Shown piece after piece: positions 16,207 through 24,865 of a stretch of 36,017 nt of DNA (positions within the stretch are counted from its first letter, which is position 1; every line of letters begins with the position of its first letter). The notes under the pieces were generated by a model. The model was not told the DNA's origin. It saw only the letters and a program-made list of their open reading frames with translations, and made no database searches. Position numbers and translations under genes: made by a program. This DNA is from Deltaproteobacteria bacterium (GTDB lineage: Bacteria; Desulfobacterota; Syntrophobacteria; BM002): contig CP070735.1 of the NCBI GenBank assembly GCA_020347625.1, positions 2,358,685 to 2,394,701 of the forward strand, written 5' to 3'.

Positions 16207-17016
16207 ATGGACTCTTTTGTTGACACCCACTGTCATTTGGACTTTGAAGATTTTGCCGCCGACCTGGGCGACATCCTAATACGAGCCAAGGAAGCGGGTG
16301 TTGAGCAAATTATCACCATTGGAATCGAAGTTTCCAGTTCGCGGCGGGCCGCTTCACTGGCTGAGGCCAACAATGAGGTTTACGCCTCAGTGGGCATACA
16401 TCCCCACAATGCGTGTCAGCTCTCGTCCGAAAATATCCAGGAGCTTATAGCACTCGGAGGAAAATCAAAGGTCGTGGCTTACGGTGAGATCGGCCTTGAT
16501 TTTTACCGCAACTATCAGCCGCGTTCAGTGCAACTTTCATGTCTACTTGACCAAATCAGCTTGGCGCGTCAACTTGACCTTCCATTAGTCGTCCACGATC
16601 GTGACGCTCATGAAGAAATACTTCAGACCTTGCGGGACGAACGTGCATGGGAAATCGGAGGGGTTATGCACTGCTTTTCCGGGGACTGGTCATTTGCGCA
16701 GAGATGCCTTGATCTTGGCTTTTACCTTTCCATCGCAGGTCCGGTAACTTTTGCCAAATCACAAACACTTCAGCAGGTGGCTCTCAATTGCCCTCTCGAC
16801 AGACTGCTTCTAGAAACAGACGCTCCCTTTCTGGCCCCAGTGCCTAGACGGGGCAAGCGCAATGAACCCGCTTTCCTCGTCCATACAGCGAAGAAGATCG
16901 CATCTTTGAAAAAGCTGCCTTTGGCTGACGTTGCCCGGCAAACAACCTTTAACGCCCGCGACCTCTTTAAGTTGCCAGATCCAGCTGAGATAATAACAAT
17001 TGAGAAAAATGAATAA
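16207..17016 (+). CDS. tatD: TatD family metal-dependent DNase
   Basis: TatD proteins are cytosolic two-metal hydrolases with 3'-5' DNase activity. The 269-aa product has the metal ligands: His8 and His10 (DTHCHLDF), Glu94 (GEIGLDFYRN), His130 (HDRDAH), His155 (MHCFSG) and Asp205 (ETDAPFLAP). Length is typical. No good ribosome site precedes the ATG at 16207. It is the first gene of the tatD-maf unit; its last eight bases overlap the maf start, suggesting translational coupling. Members of this family are also annotated YcfH/YjjV-like. Confidence 0.93.
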   Translation: MDSFVDTHCHLDFEDFAADLGDILIRAKEAGVEQIITIGIEVSSSRRAASLAEANNEVYASVGIHPHNACQLSSENIQELIALGGKSKVVAYGEIGLDFYRNYQPRSVQLSCLLDQISLARQLDLPLVVHDRDAHEEILQTLRDERAWEIGGVMHCFSGDWSFAQRCLDLGFYLSIAGPVTFAKSQTLQQVALNCPLDRLLLETDAPFLAPVPRRGKRNEPAFLVHTAKKIASLKKLPLADVARQTTFNARDLFKLPDPAEIITIEKNE

Positions 17017-17611
17017 GAGCAGCAACAACGAAGACTTCATTCTCGCCTCTGCCTCACCTCGTCGCCAAGAACTCTTGCGCCAAGTGGGGCTATCCTTTCG
17101 GATAGTCCCCAGCAGGCTAAGGGAATCCAACCAAAGCGGAATGGCACCTCACCTTCATGCTTTTCATTGTGCAGCTGCAAAAGCTAAAGAAGTTGCTCAA
17201 CGGTATCCGGATGAATGGGTGCTGGGCGCAGACACAATTGTCGTTCTTGATGGGGTAATCCTTGGGAAACCAGACAATCACTCTGAGGCCTTGAACATGC
17301 TTTCTCGCCTGAGCGGACGCAGCCATTTTGTGATTACTGGCCTCTGCCTCATTCTCGAAAATGGTGGGGTGGAGACAAGCGAGTATGTGGAGACAAAGGT
17401 CTACATGAGGCAGTTGAGCCACAACGATATTCAAGGCTACGTGACCACCGGCGAGCCTCTAGACAAGGCGGGCGGTTATGGCATCCAGGGCATCGGTGGC
17501 TGTCTGGTCCAACGAATCGAGGGTTCCTATTCCAACGTAGTCGGTTTACCCCTCTGCGAGACAGTGGAACTATTACGTCGCCATAAGGTCGCCGATCCTT
17601 TTGAGAAGTAG
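17009..17611 (+). CDS. maf: Maf-like nucleoside triphosphate pyrophosphatase (dTTP/UTP type)
   Basis: Maf enzymes hydrolyse non-canonical or selected NTPs to monophosphates. Starting from the ATG at 17009, which overlaps the tatD stop, the protein is 200 aa with the signature ASASPRRQELL (13-23), GADTIVVLDG, GKP and DKAGGYGIQGIGG. The last motif points to the YhdE-type subgroup that prefers dTTP and UTP. A TTG at 17000 would add three residues only. The ATG lies inside the 3' end of tatD, so the pair is probably translated together. Confidence 0.93.
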   Translation: MNKSSNNEDFILASASPRRQELLRQVGLSFRIVPSRLRESNQSGMAPHLHAFHCAAAKAKEVAQRYPDEWVLGADTIVVLDGVILGKPDNHSEALNMLSRLSGRSHFVITGLCLILENGGVETSEYVETKVYMRQLSHNDIQGYVTTGEPLDKAGGYGIQGIGGCLVQRIEGSYSNVVGLPLCETVELLRRHKVADPFEK

Positions 17612-17743
17612 GGAGCGACCTCCAGAGGTTAAACTACCTCAGGTTGGAAGAATCTAGGAGTTAGTAAATCCGGTCGGCTTCGCAAAAAACGGCCTATAGC
17701 CACGATCGGTGCATAAGGGGTCCAACAAAGTTAGGATGAAGCG

Positions 17744-18430
17744 ATGTCAATTGCTGAAAATCTTGCTCAAGTGAAGGAAAGGATAGCTAACGCCGCCATT
17801 CGCTCAGACCGTTCACCAGAATCGGTCAAACTGGTTGGCGTCACCAAGACAGTAGACGTTGAGCGTATCCAAGCGGCGGTCTCAGCAGGGTTAGAGATAC
17901 TTGGAGAGAATTATGTCCAAGAAGCTCGAGACAAAATCGAACAGGTCGGAGAACAGGCAAAGTGGCATTTCGTCGGCCGACTACAAACCAACAAAGCAAA
18001 ATATGCGGTCAAGCTTTTTGATCTGATCCAGACGGTGGATTCCATGAAACTTGCAGTGGAATTGAACCGCCGTGCCCAACCACTGGGGCGGGTTATCCCA
18101 ATCCTCATTCAGTTAAACCTTGCCGGTGAAGAAACTAAAGGTGGTGTTGACCACGCCGAGTCTCTATCTCTGGTTCGCCAGATCTCCGAACTACCCCATC
18201 TACAGGTCCGGGGGCTGATGACCATGCCACCATTTTTTAATGATCCGGAACGCGCCAGACCTTATTTTCGACAATTGCGGAAACTCAGCCAGAAAATAGC
18301 TGCCGCTGGTGTGCCTGGGGTTGAGATGACAGAAATATCCATGGGCATGTCAGGTGACTTTGAGGCGGCGATCGAGGAGGGGGCTACTTTAGTCCGCGTA
18401 GGAACTGCTATTTTCGGGGAGCGGCCCTAA
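17744..18430 (+). CDS. yggS: YggS family pyridoxal phosphate-binding protein (PLPBP)
   Basis: The 228-aa protein has the fold of alanine racemase's barrel domain without its second domain. Lys35 in LVGVTKT would hold pyridoxal phosphate. Other family marks are LGENYVQEA, WHFVGRLQTNKAKY, QLNLAGEETKGG and the phosphate-binding SMGMSGDFEAAI. These proteins keep vitamin B6 and amino acid pools balanced and have no known catalytic activity. AGGA lies eight bases before the ATG. It is 132 bases after maf and its last 23 bases overlap, tail to tail, with rlmB. Confidence 0.95.
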   Translation: MSIAENLAQVKERIANAAIRSDRSPESVKLVGVTKTVDVERIQAAVSAGLEILGENYVQEARDKIEQVGEQAKWHFVGRLQTNKAKYAVKLFDLIQTVDSMKLAVELNRRAQPLGRVIPILIQLNLAGEETKGGVDHAESLSLVRQISELPHLQVRGLMTMPPFFNDPERARPYFRQLRKLSQKIAAAGVPGVEMTEISMGMSGDFEAAIEEGATLVRVGTAIFGERP

Positions 18431-19157
18431 GTCTTTGCCGCATTGCTTCATACAGGGCCATAGCGCCAGCTGTTGCCGCATTCAGGGAATCCAACTGCCC
18501 CTGTTGGGGAATCGCAGCTAGCAAATCACACGTCCGCCTTACCAGTGGTCTAATCCCACTAGCTTCTCCGCCAATCACCAGAGCGGTGGGTTGACAGAGG
18601 TCCAGCTCATAAATAAAATTGTCTGCTTCCATGGCCAGACCCACCACCCAGATTCCCTCTTTCTTGAAGCGCTCTAGCGTTCGTTTGAGATTTGTCACCC
18701 GGGCAACGTCGGTATGTTCAAGTGCGCCGGCAGAGGCCTTGTCCACCGCTGCGGTGAGCGGCGATGCGCGATCTTTCGGCACAACCACACCATGGGCACC
18801 ACAGACGTACGCCGTTCGAATCAAACCGCCGAGATTCTGGGGGTCCTGGATTCCATCCAGAACCAGGATGAGGGCGGGAGTTTCGTCCAAAGCCGCTGCA
18901 AGAATGGATTCCACATCCGCGAAAGAATAGGGAGAGAGAAAGGCTAAAATCCCTTGGTGGCCGCTAGTCCCTGCCCTTGCGTCCAAGCGCTGACGATCAG
19001 GGGAACGCACTTTAATGCCCAGCGCCCGCGCCTCGGTCAGAATTTCCCGTACAGCAACGCTGTGTCTCCTCCGGCTTATCCAGATTTCTTGAAACCGATG
19101 ACCGCGAGTTGCAAGTGCTTCACGCACCGGATGAATGCCGTAGATTATTTCAGTCAT
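18408..19157 (-). CDS. rlmB: 23S rRNA 2'-O-methyltransferase of the RlmB (SpoU) type
   Basis: The 249-aa protein has an L30e-like N-terminal RNA-binding part (1-85) and a SPOUT methyltransferase domain. SpoU motifs are visible: DGIQDPQNLGGLIRTA (101-116, with Asn108 and Arg114), IGGEASGIRP (195-204) and IPQQGQLDSLNAATAGAMALYE (216-237), which form the knotted SAM site. RlmB methylates the ribose of G2251 in 23S rRNA. The substrate position is assumed from the family. No clear ribosome site. Its 3' end overlaps yggS by 23 bases. Confidence 0.93.
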   Translation of the reverse strand: MTEIIYGIHPVREALATRGHRFQEIWISRRRHSVAVREILTEARALGIKVRSPDRQRLDARAGTSGHQGILAFLSPYSFADVESILAAALDETPALILVLDGIQDPQNLGGLIRTAYVCGAHGVVVPKDRASPLTAAVDKASAGALEHTDVARVTNLKRTLERFKKEGIWVVGLAMEADNFIYELDLCQPTALVIGGEASGIRPLVRRTCDLLAAIPQQGQLDSLNAATAGAMALYEAMRQRLRAAPRK

Positions 19158-19242
19158 AGAAACAATGGATTTCGGGATTGGTATTTCGAATAACGCCTAT
19201 TGCGTTAACTACGCATGAAAGTTTGAAGGCTGAGATCGTGTA

Positions 19243-19854
19243 TTAGTGAGGTTGAAAAAGGTTCTGCACTCGGGGAAGAATTGCCTCCCGGCGGCAGCGG
19301 GCGGACAGGATGATGGCGGCCAGGGCCTCGACAGCTTCCTCAAGATCGTCATTGATAACCAAGTAATCATACCATGACGCCTCTAGAAGTTCCCGAGAAG
19401 CGTTCTCGAGCCTGGTCTCTACATCTGCTCCTGGCTCGGTACCTCTTTCCAGAAGCCGTTTCTCCAGAGTCTCCCGATCAGGAGGTAAGACGAAAATAAA
19501 GCAGGCCTTAGGATAGTGACCCTTTACCTGGCGAGCACCCTGCACATCGATTTCCAGAAGTACATCTCGGTGTTTGTATAGATGCTCGTCTAATTGTTCT
19601 CGAGAAGTACCGTAATAATTCCCGTGAACTTGGGCCCATTCCACAAAACCGCCCGCCTCCTTCATTGCAAGAAAGGTTTCCGGCGACACGAAGTGGTAGT
19701 CCTTGCCATCCATCTCGCCATGCCGTGGGGAACGGGTCGAGTGGGAAATCGAGTATTCGAGCTCTGGAACCATCTGCAGCACTTGTTCCCGCAGGCTCGA
19801 TTTACCTACCCCTGAAGGTCCAGAAAGCACGAAGAGTTGCCCGGTAGAATCCAT
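19243..19854 (-). CDS. gmk: Guanylate kinase
   Basis: Gmk phosphorylates GMP to GDP with ATP. The 203-aa protein has the P-loop GPSGVGKSS (12-20), the GMP-binding SISHSTRSPRHGE (36-48), YYGTSREQLDE and LLEIDVQGARQVK, and the lid RLLERGTE. Its ATG shares one base with the stop of the RemA-like gene (TAATG), so the two are translationally coupled. The yicC - remA-like - gmk block is widely conserved in bacteria, often with rpoZ next, but rpoZ is not here. Confidence 0.97.
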   Translation of the reverse strand: MDSTGQLFVLSGPSGVGKSSLREQVLQMVPELEYSISHSTRSPRHGEMDGKDYHFVSPETFLAMKEAGGFVEWAQVHGNYYGTSREQLDEHLYKHRDVLLEIDVQGARQVKGHYPKACFIFVLPPDRETLEKRLLERGTEPGADVETRLENASRELLEASWYDYLVINDDLEEAVEALAAIILSARCRREAILPRVQNLFQPH

Positions 19855-20129
19855 TACTTTATCTTGCTATCACCATCTTTGCTAAGAGAATCGGCCATAA
19901 ACCGGTGCGCAATTGTCTCAGCCTGCACCCCAGAAAGAATAACATGGTTGCTGTCGGTGATAATGATTGCCCGGGTGCGGCGCCCCATGGTGGCATCAAT
20001 GAGTTTCTTGGCCATCTTGGCATCTTCTTTGAGGCGCTTCATGGGTGCTGAGCCCGGAGACACGATTGCAACCACTCGCTCTGCCACCACAGTATTGCCA
20101 AAACCGATGTTTAAAAGCTTTCCCTCCAT
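19854..20129 (-). CDS. RemA/DUF370-like regulatory protein
   Basis: From the ATG at 20129 the protein is 91 aa: [20 protein letters not shown], then [15 protein letters not shown], then [30 protein letters not shown]. This matches the DUF370 family, whose Bacillus member RemA is an oligomeric DNA-binding activator of matrix genes. The frame is open to 20219, but GGTGGGG seven bases before 20129 and family length fix the start. It is coupled to gmk by a one-base overlap. In Gram-negative bacteria the role is not established. Confidence 0.9.
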   Translation of the reverse strand: MEGKLLNIGFGNTVVAERVVAIVSPGSAPMKRLKEDAKMAKKLIDATMGRRTRAIIITDSNHVILSGVQAETIAHRFMADSLSKDGDSKIK

Positions 20130-20381
20130 TTTTAATCCCCACCTTCTCACGAATGACGCTTCCAGACAATTCCGGCCTACTACTCTTGGTAGAAGCGTTT
20201 GACCCAGATTAAGCCCCAATATCTACCGGAACTGTCCCCCCATTCCTCCTCTCAACTCCACTGATTCAACCATCATCTCTTGGCGGCCTACTGCTCAAAG
20301 CCAATCTCGATGAGTTTGGCCACGGCCCAAGGAAACCATAAAGCAGACGAAGATCGCACAAGGACAACAGCCTGACACCCT

Positions 20382-21260
20382 CTATTCAACGTTTTGTATT
20401 TGTTCCCGCAATCTCTCTAGCTCTGTCTTGACATGTATTACCTTTTGAGAAATCTCGAGATCATTGGCCTTGGAGCCTATGGTGTTGATCTCTCTGTGCA
20501 TTTCCTGCAAAAGAAACTCCAGCTGACGTCCACGAGGTCCATTGGCCCCCAGCAAATCCCGAAACTGCTGAATATGGCTTTGCAAGCGAACCAACTCTTC
20601 GGTGATATCGCTTCGTTCCGCAAAAAACGCAACCTCTTGAGCCAACCGCGCCTCATCCAGTTCCACTTCCATAAGTAGATCCTGTATCCGCTTCTGAAGC
20701 CGGTCACGGACTTCCTGCACAACGAGCGGGGCCCGTTCTTCAACTTCACCGGTTAGATCTTGAAGTCGCTGAAGACGCGCGCCCAGATCACTTTGGATAG
20801 CCGCGCCTTCCTCTGCCCGCATTTGTAGGCAGTTAGTCACGGCTTGGTCGAGAGCCATCTCCAAGATTTGCCAGGCCTGTTTCCTCGTCTCCTCATCCTC
20901 CTTGAAAACAAAGATATCTCGAAAACCTAGAAGTGCCTCCAAACGTAGCGTACCCTCGAGTCCCAATTCGTCTTGGAGGTCGAGTAGTAACCTGTTGTAT
21001 GTTTTCGCCAGATCCGTATCCACGCTGAGATGCTGGACCTTATCCAGCGTTTCGTCGCAGAGAATACTGACCTCTATGCGCCCTCTAGAGAATTGAGTGC
21101 TGAGCCGCTTCTTGACCTCCTCCTCGAACTCACTATATCTCCTGGGCAATTTCACCCGAATGTCGCAAAAACGGTGGTTCAGGGTACGGAGTTCAACGGT
21201 AAACCGGTATCCGTCACCAATTGTTTCTCCACGTCCATAAGCGGTCATACTATAAAGCAA
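20382..21260 (-). CDS. yicC: YicC/YloC family endoribonuclease
   Basis: Starting at the TTG at 21260, seven bases after GGAG, the protein is 292 aa and begins MLYSMTAYGRG, which fits the family's usual MIxSMTGFGR opening. The ATG at 21248 would cut off the first conserved residues and has no ribosome site. Further landmarks are VELRTLNHRFCDIRVKLPR near the N-terminus and GRQLEFLLQEMHREINTIGSKAND near the C-terminus. YicC proteins are manganese-dependent RNases involved in small RNA and mRNA turnover. About 250 bases of non-coding DNA separate it from the remA-like gene; I see no motif there. Confidence 0.93.
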   Translation of the reverse strand: MLYSMTAYGRGETIGDGYRFTVELRTLNHRFCDIRVKLPRRYSEFEEEVKKRLSTQFSRGRIEVSILCDETLDKVQHLSVDTDLAKTYNRLLLDLQDELGLEGTLRLEALLGFRDIFVFKEDEETRKQAWQILEMALDQAVTNCLQMRAEEGAAIQSDLGARLQRLQDLTGEVEERAPLVVQEVRDRLQKRIQDLLMEVELDEARLAQEVAFFAERSDITEELVRLQSHIQQFRDLLGANGPRGRQLEFLLQEMHREINTIGSKANDLEISQKVIHVKTELERLREQIQNVE

Positions 21261-21356
21261 TGTTCCACTCCGTCTCAACCCACGCGGGAGTTACCTGATT
21301 TTAACCACATAGAACACAAAATATACAATGGAGTCATCTAAGGTTAACGTCCGGTT

Positions 21357-21914
21357 TCATTCATCCTTGGAGTTCTTCGTGATTACGTCGTCACTTCGCA
21401 GTTGGTGGAGATACTTTTGTCTTAGACTCCGGAGCCAGTTTCGAACTTTAGGCTCCGCATAGTCGGGATAGGTCCAAGCCAGTGTCCGATAGTCCTTATC
21501 CTGATAGATCAGGGTCAGCTCCGCGTAAATGCCTTGACTCAGATAGATCCGGTGCGCATAGTTCTTGCCGCTTGCCAACACAAGCCGCTCAGCCAATAGG
21601 TAGCCTGGATCAATGTTGACCGTCCGATTTCCCTCCCTGCTCAGCTCAGCTTCAAGGAAATTGGTCTGCACCTTAATCTGAGCCAAATCATCTTGTGATA
21701 TTAAACGGTCAAAGCTTGCAAAACGGCGGAACAAGGGTTGTCCCAGCTCAGCGTAGTAGTAATCCGTGTAATCGAATGGTAGCACCTCACTGACAAAATC
21801 CAGGGTGCCATACTTGTTTGAAAGCTTTGATAAAGCCGCTGCAATAAAGTCTTGGGAGGCAGAAATTAAACTCAAGAAAAGCTTTGCCGGTTTGGGTAGT
21901 TGGGGAGTACTCAT
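21357..21914 (-). CDS. DUF4416 family protein
   Basis: The 185-aa protein matches the DUF4416 pattern: an N-terminal AKLFLSLIS strand, VSEVLPFDYTDYYYAELGQPLFRRFASF, TNFLEAELSREGNRTVNIDPGYLLAERLVLASGKN and AHRIYLSQGIYAELTLIYQ with a conserved WTYPDY near the end. The family is common in Desulfobacterota and related anaerobes and has no known function. GAGGG precedes the ATG. It sits between ugd and yicC, 27 bases after ugd, so it may share the ugd transcript. Confidence 0.9.
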   Translation of the reverse strand: MSTPQLPKPAKLFLSLISASQDFIAAALSKLSNKYGTLDFVSEVLPFDYTDYYYAELGQPLFRRFASFDRLISQDDLAQIKVQTNFLEAELSREGNRTVNIDPGYLLAERLVLASGKNYAHRIYLSQGIYAELTLIYQDKDYRTLAWTYPDYAEPKVRNWLRSLRQKYLHQLRSDDVITKNSKDE

Positions 21915-21941
21915 ACACCCTCTGGAATGACCGAAAGTACC

Positions 21942-23252
21942 CTAATCCGCTCCCTGGCGGCCAACACAAGCATAGCGAAATCCCAACCCGCGCATTCTCT
22001 TTGGCTCATAGATATTTCTGAGATCAATCACCACCGGCTCCCGCAGAAGTTCGGACATCCGACTCCAGTTAAGATTGCGAAATTGGTTCCATTCAGTGAC
22101 TATCACCAATCCGTGGGCACCTCGGGCAGCCTCATAGGCATCCTCTGCATAGTGAACTTTCTTGAGGATTTTCTTAGCTCCCCCCATACCTGCCGGATCA
22201 AAGGCACGAATCTTGGCTCCCTGTCTCTGCAGACCTCTGACAATATCAATGGACGGTGCCTCGCGCATATCATCCGTGTTGGGCTTGAAGGTGAGGCCAA
22301 GGATCGCAAGGGTCTTGCCCTCAACTCCACCTAAGGCATGGTTGATTTTATCAACCATGAGCTTCCTCTGCCTCTTGTTAACTCGTCTGACGGCCTTGAC
22401 AATCTCGAAGCTGTATCCGTGATCGCGACCAATCCTTTCGATAGCCTTAATATCCTTGGGAAAACAGGAACCACCAAATCCAGGGCCTGGATGGAGAAAT
22501 TTTGGGCCTATGCGCCGATCCAGACCCATTCCTTTTGCTACCTGATGCACATCAGCACCCACCTGTTCACAGATATTGGCCATCTCGTTTATGAACGAAA
22601 CCTTGGTGGCCAAAAAAGCGTTCGATGCATATTTGATCATTTCTGAGGTTTGAACATCGGTGATCACAAACGGAGTCTCAATGAGATAGAGCGGGCTATA
22701 GAGATCCTTCAAAATAGCGATTGCCTGATCGCTCTCCGCGCCAATTACCACTCGATTTGGCCGCATGAAGTCCTCTATGGCCGAGCCCTCCCTGAGAAAT
22801 TCTGGATTTGAAACTACGTCAAAACTAATTTCGGTTTTTCGCTCCTCCTCGATAATTTGCGCGATCATCTGGCCCGTGCCCACAGGAACGGTACTCTTGG
22901 TGACGATCACCTTGTAACCGTCCAGGTTATGGCCAATGGTGGTCGCCACCTCACGAATATATTGGAGATCGGCGCTACCGTCAGGGGCAGAGGGAGTGCC
23001 CACGGCAATAAAAATGACCAGCGATTGACGGATACCGTTTCCAGCATCAGTGGTGAAAGACAACCGATCTTCCCTGAAGTTCTTACGAATGAGTTCTGTC
23101 AGCCCTGGCTCGTAAAATGGCACCTCGCCTTGCTTCAGGAGATCGATCTTGGCTGCATCTTTGTCCACACAGGTAACGTTGACCCCAAACTCGGCAAAGC
23201 AAGCACCGGTTACCAATCCCACGTAACCTACACCGACAACACAAATATGCAT
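21942..23252 (-). CDS. ugd: UDP-glucose 6-dehydrogenase
   Basis: This enzyme oxidises UDP-glucose twice with NAD to UDP-glucuronate, a precursor of capsule, exopolysaccharide and LPS sugars. From the ATG at 23252, eight bases after GGGAG, the protein is 436 aa. It has the NAD-binding GVGYVG (7-12), KSTVPVGTG, SNPEFLREGSA, and the catalytic Cys263 in PGFGGSCFPKD. The C-terminal UDP-binding domain has LGLTFKPNTDDMREAPS. A TTG at 23267 would add five residues but would place GGGAG inside the gene. It is followed by DUF4416 and preceded by rfaE1, a surface-sugar context. Confidence 0.95.
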   Translation of the reverse strand: MHICVVGVGYVGLVTGACFAEFGVNVTCVDKDAAKIDLLKQGEVPFYEPGLTELIRKNFREDRLSFTTDAGNGIRQSLVIFIAVGTPSAPDGSADLQYIREVATTIGHNLDGYKVIVTKSTVPVGTGQMIAQIIEEERKTEISFDVVSNPEFLREGSAIEDFMRPNRVVIGAESDQAIAILKDLYSPLYLIETPFVITDVQTSEMIKYASNAFLATKVSFINEMANICEQVGADVHQVAKGMGLDRRIGPKFLHPGPGFGGSCFPKDIKAIERIGRDHGYSFEIVKAVRRVNKRQRKLMVDKINHALGGVEGKTLAILGLTFKPNTDDMREAPSIDIVRGLQRQGAKIRAFDPAGMGGAKKILKKVHYAEDAYEAARGAHGLVIVTEWNQFRNLNWSRMSELLREPVVIDLRNIYEPKRMRGLGFRYACVGRQGAD

Positions 23253-23417
23253 GTGGAATACTCCCAACGATTAGGTTGGCAGGGTATCAAATAGCCTGAC
23301 TAACGGTTATCCATGCAGATGAGCCGAAAAATAACAGTCGGCATCTCCCCCATGCCTCTCAATGTAAACCCAAATCCCGCAGATTAGCCGGTGTTTTAAG
23401 CAATAACTATTCCAACT

Positions 23418-24428
23418 TCAGATCCCCGTCGGTGTGCCGTCAAGCAAGGCCTCCTTTAGTCGAGATGCTGAAACCGTGGCCGTGCCAACCTCAGCCACCA
23501 CTATTCCGGCAGCGAAATTTGCCAGGACCGCCGCCTGCCTGGGAGTTAGTCCCGCAGCCAATGCCAGAGTAAAGGTACTGGTCACCGTATCGCCTGCCCC
23601 AGAAACGTCGAAAACCTTTCTAGCTAGGGTGGGAATTTGGGTGATCCGGCCATTGCCTTCAAATAGTGTCATCCCCCTGTCACCCTGGGTGATGAGAACC
23701 ATTTGGCAACCAAGTTTCTGTAGTAGCTGATCTCCGACTCGATTGAGGCTTTCCTCGTCCTCAATGCTGATACCGGACATGACTTGAGCCTCGTAATTGT
23801 TGGGAGTGATCAATGTGACATCCCGATATACCTCCAGGTCCTGTACCTTGTTGGGATCTACTGTCACCACAATCTCGCTGTCCCGAGTGAGCGAGCGGAT
23901 ACCATCCATGAGACTTTTAGTCACCACGCCCTTGCCGTAATCGGCGACCACAATTGCGTTCGTAGATCCGAGTTGCTCCTTCAGAACCCCAAGTATCTTA
24001 TCTATGCTATCGGCATTTACGGGTCGCCGTTGCTCACGGTCAACCCTCACCACCTGCTGAGAGTGAGCAACCACACGGGTTTTTATGGTGGTGGGTCTCT
24101 CGTCCTCAACCACCAAGCCGTGGGTGGGGCTGTTCATCTTGCGCAGCATGTGCACCAGCTCCCGGCCCATGGCATCATTGCCAATCACCCCACAGAGAGT
24201 GAGTTGACCACCCAGAGCGATGATATTATTGGCCACATTTCCAGCACCACCCAACATCAATGATTCTTTATAGACATCCACCACCGGAACTGGGGCCTCA
24301 GGTGAAATCCGTTCAACTCTACCCCAGATAAACTCGTCCACAATCACATCGCCCACCACAAGCATCCGGCAGCTTGCGAAACGATTTACACCTTCACAGA
24401 GAGCTTGAGTGTCGTAGAGGTCTGCCAT
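23418..24428 (-). CDS. rfaE1: D-glycero-beta-D-manno-heptose-7-phosphate kinase
   Basis: The 336-aa PfkB-family kinase has the start-region signature LVVGDVIVDEFIWGRVERISPEAP, the glycine pair LGGAGNVANN (59-68), and DVSGAGDT with catalytic Asp280. It phosphorylates heptose 7-phosphate at C1 on the way to ADP-heptose for the LPS inner core. The adenylyltransferase half found in fused HldE is missing, so a separate RfaE2 must be encoded elsewhere. The heptosyltransferase-like gene divergent from it fits the same pathway. Ribosome site weak (GGACA). Confidence 0.93.
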   Translation of the reverse strand: MADLYDTQALCEGVNRFASCRMLVVGDVIVDEFIWGRVERISPEAPVPVVDVYKESLMLGGAGNVANNIIALGGQLTLCGVIGNDAMGRELVHMLRKMNSPTHGLVVEDERPTTIKTRVVAHSQQVVRVDREQRRPVNADSIDKILGVLKEQLGSTNAIVVADYGKGVVTKSLMDGIRSLTRDSEIVVTVDPNKVQDLEVYRDVTLITPNNYEAQVMSGISIEDEESLNRVGDQLLQKLGCQMVLITQGDRGMTLFEGNGRITQIPTLARKVFDVSGAGDTVTSTFTLALAAGLTPRQAAVLANFAAGIVVAEVGTATVSASRLKEALLDGTPTGI

Positions 24429-24865
24429 TGTCCAAATGAATCCGTATTAGAATCGGTGAACTTGATTAGGCTGTCGATGAATATAGCACAGCAATGAAAG
24501 GAAACCATCACTTTTTTGCTCCTAATGGCTTTTGCCCTGCTTTAAATAAGATAGGTCATCAACCACCGCAAATGAATTCAACCATCTCTTTTTGTCAAGA
24601 GGGTAAGTGGTGTCGCTGTTTTTGCTTTGGACGAGAGCCATCTTTCGTGGAACTGAAATCAACACCTTGGCCATTTACAAACTCATATGCTTTAATTACA
24701 CTACGCGCCGGGCTTGGTGAAAAGAGTTTCTGCTTGTTGCAACATTTGGCGGATGACATGTACCTGAAATGAAACGGTCTTGCATGTTGCAGTGCAAGCC
24801 CTCAGACCACGAGAGTTATTCACTAATTGAATTAGGGTCCGGGTAGAGGCTCGGGATGCAGGAAG
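24429..24865. other. Divergent intergenic region, no convincing gene
   Basis: These 437 bases lie between rfaE1 (minus) and the glycosyltransferase gene (plus). I see a perfect 10-base palindrome, TGTTGCAACA (24735-24744), and a nearby short CTTGCA...TGCAAG dyad around 24781. An open frame of 92 codons (24494-24772) has no ribosome site and a Cys/Phe-rich composition unlike a real protein. No strong promoter was found on either strand. Confidence 0.5.

Noticed and set aside
20130-20381. Riboswitch or small RNA between yicC and the RemA-like gene
   Set aside because: I looked for known folds and strong stems and found none; conservation would be needed to revive this.
24494-24772. 92-codon frame on the plus strand upstream of the glycosyltransferase
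   Set aside because: No ribosome site, unusual Cys/Phe/His composition, no recognisable motif; it lies in a divergent promoter region.
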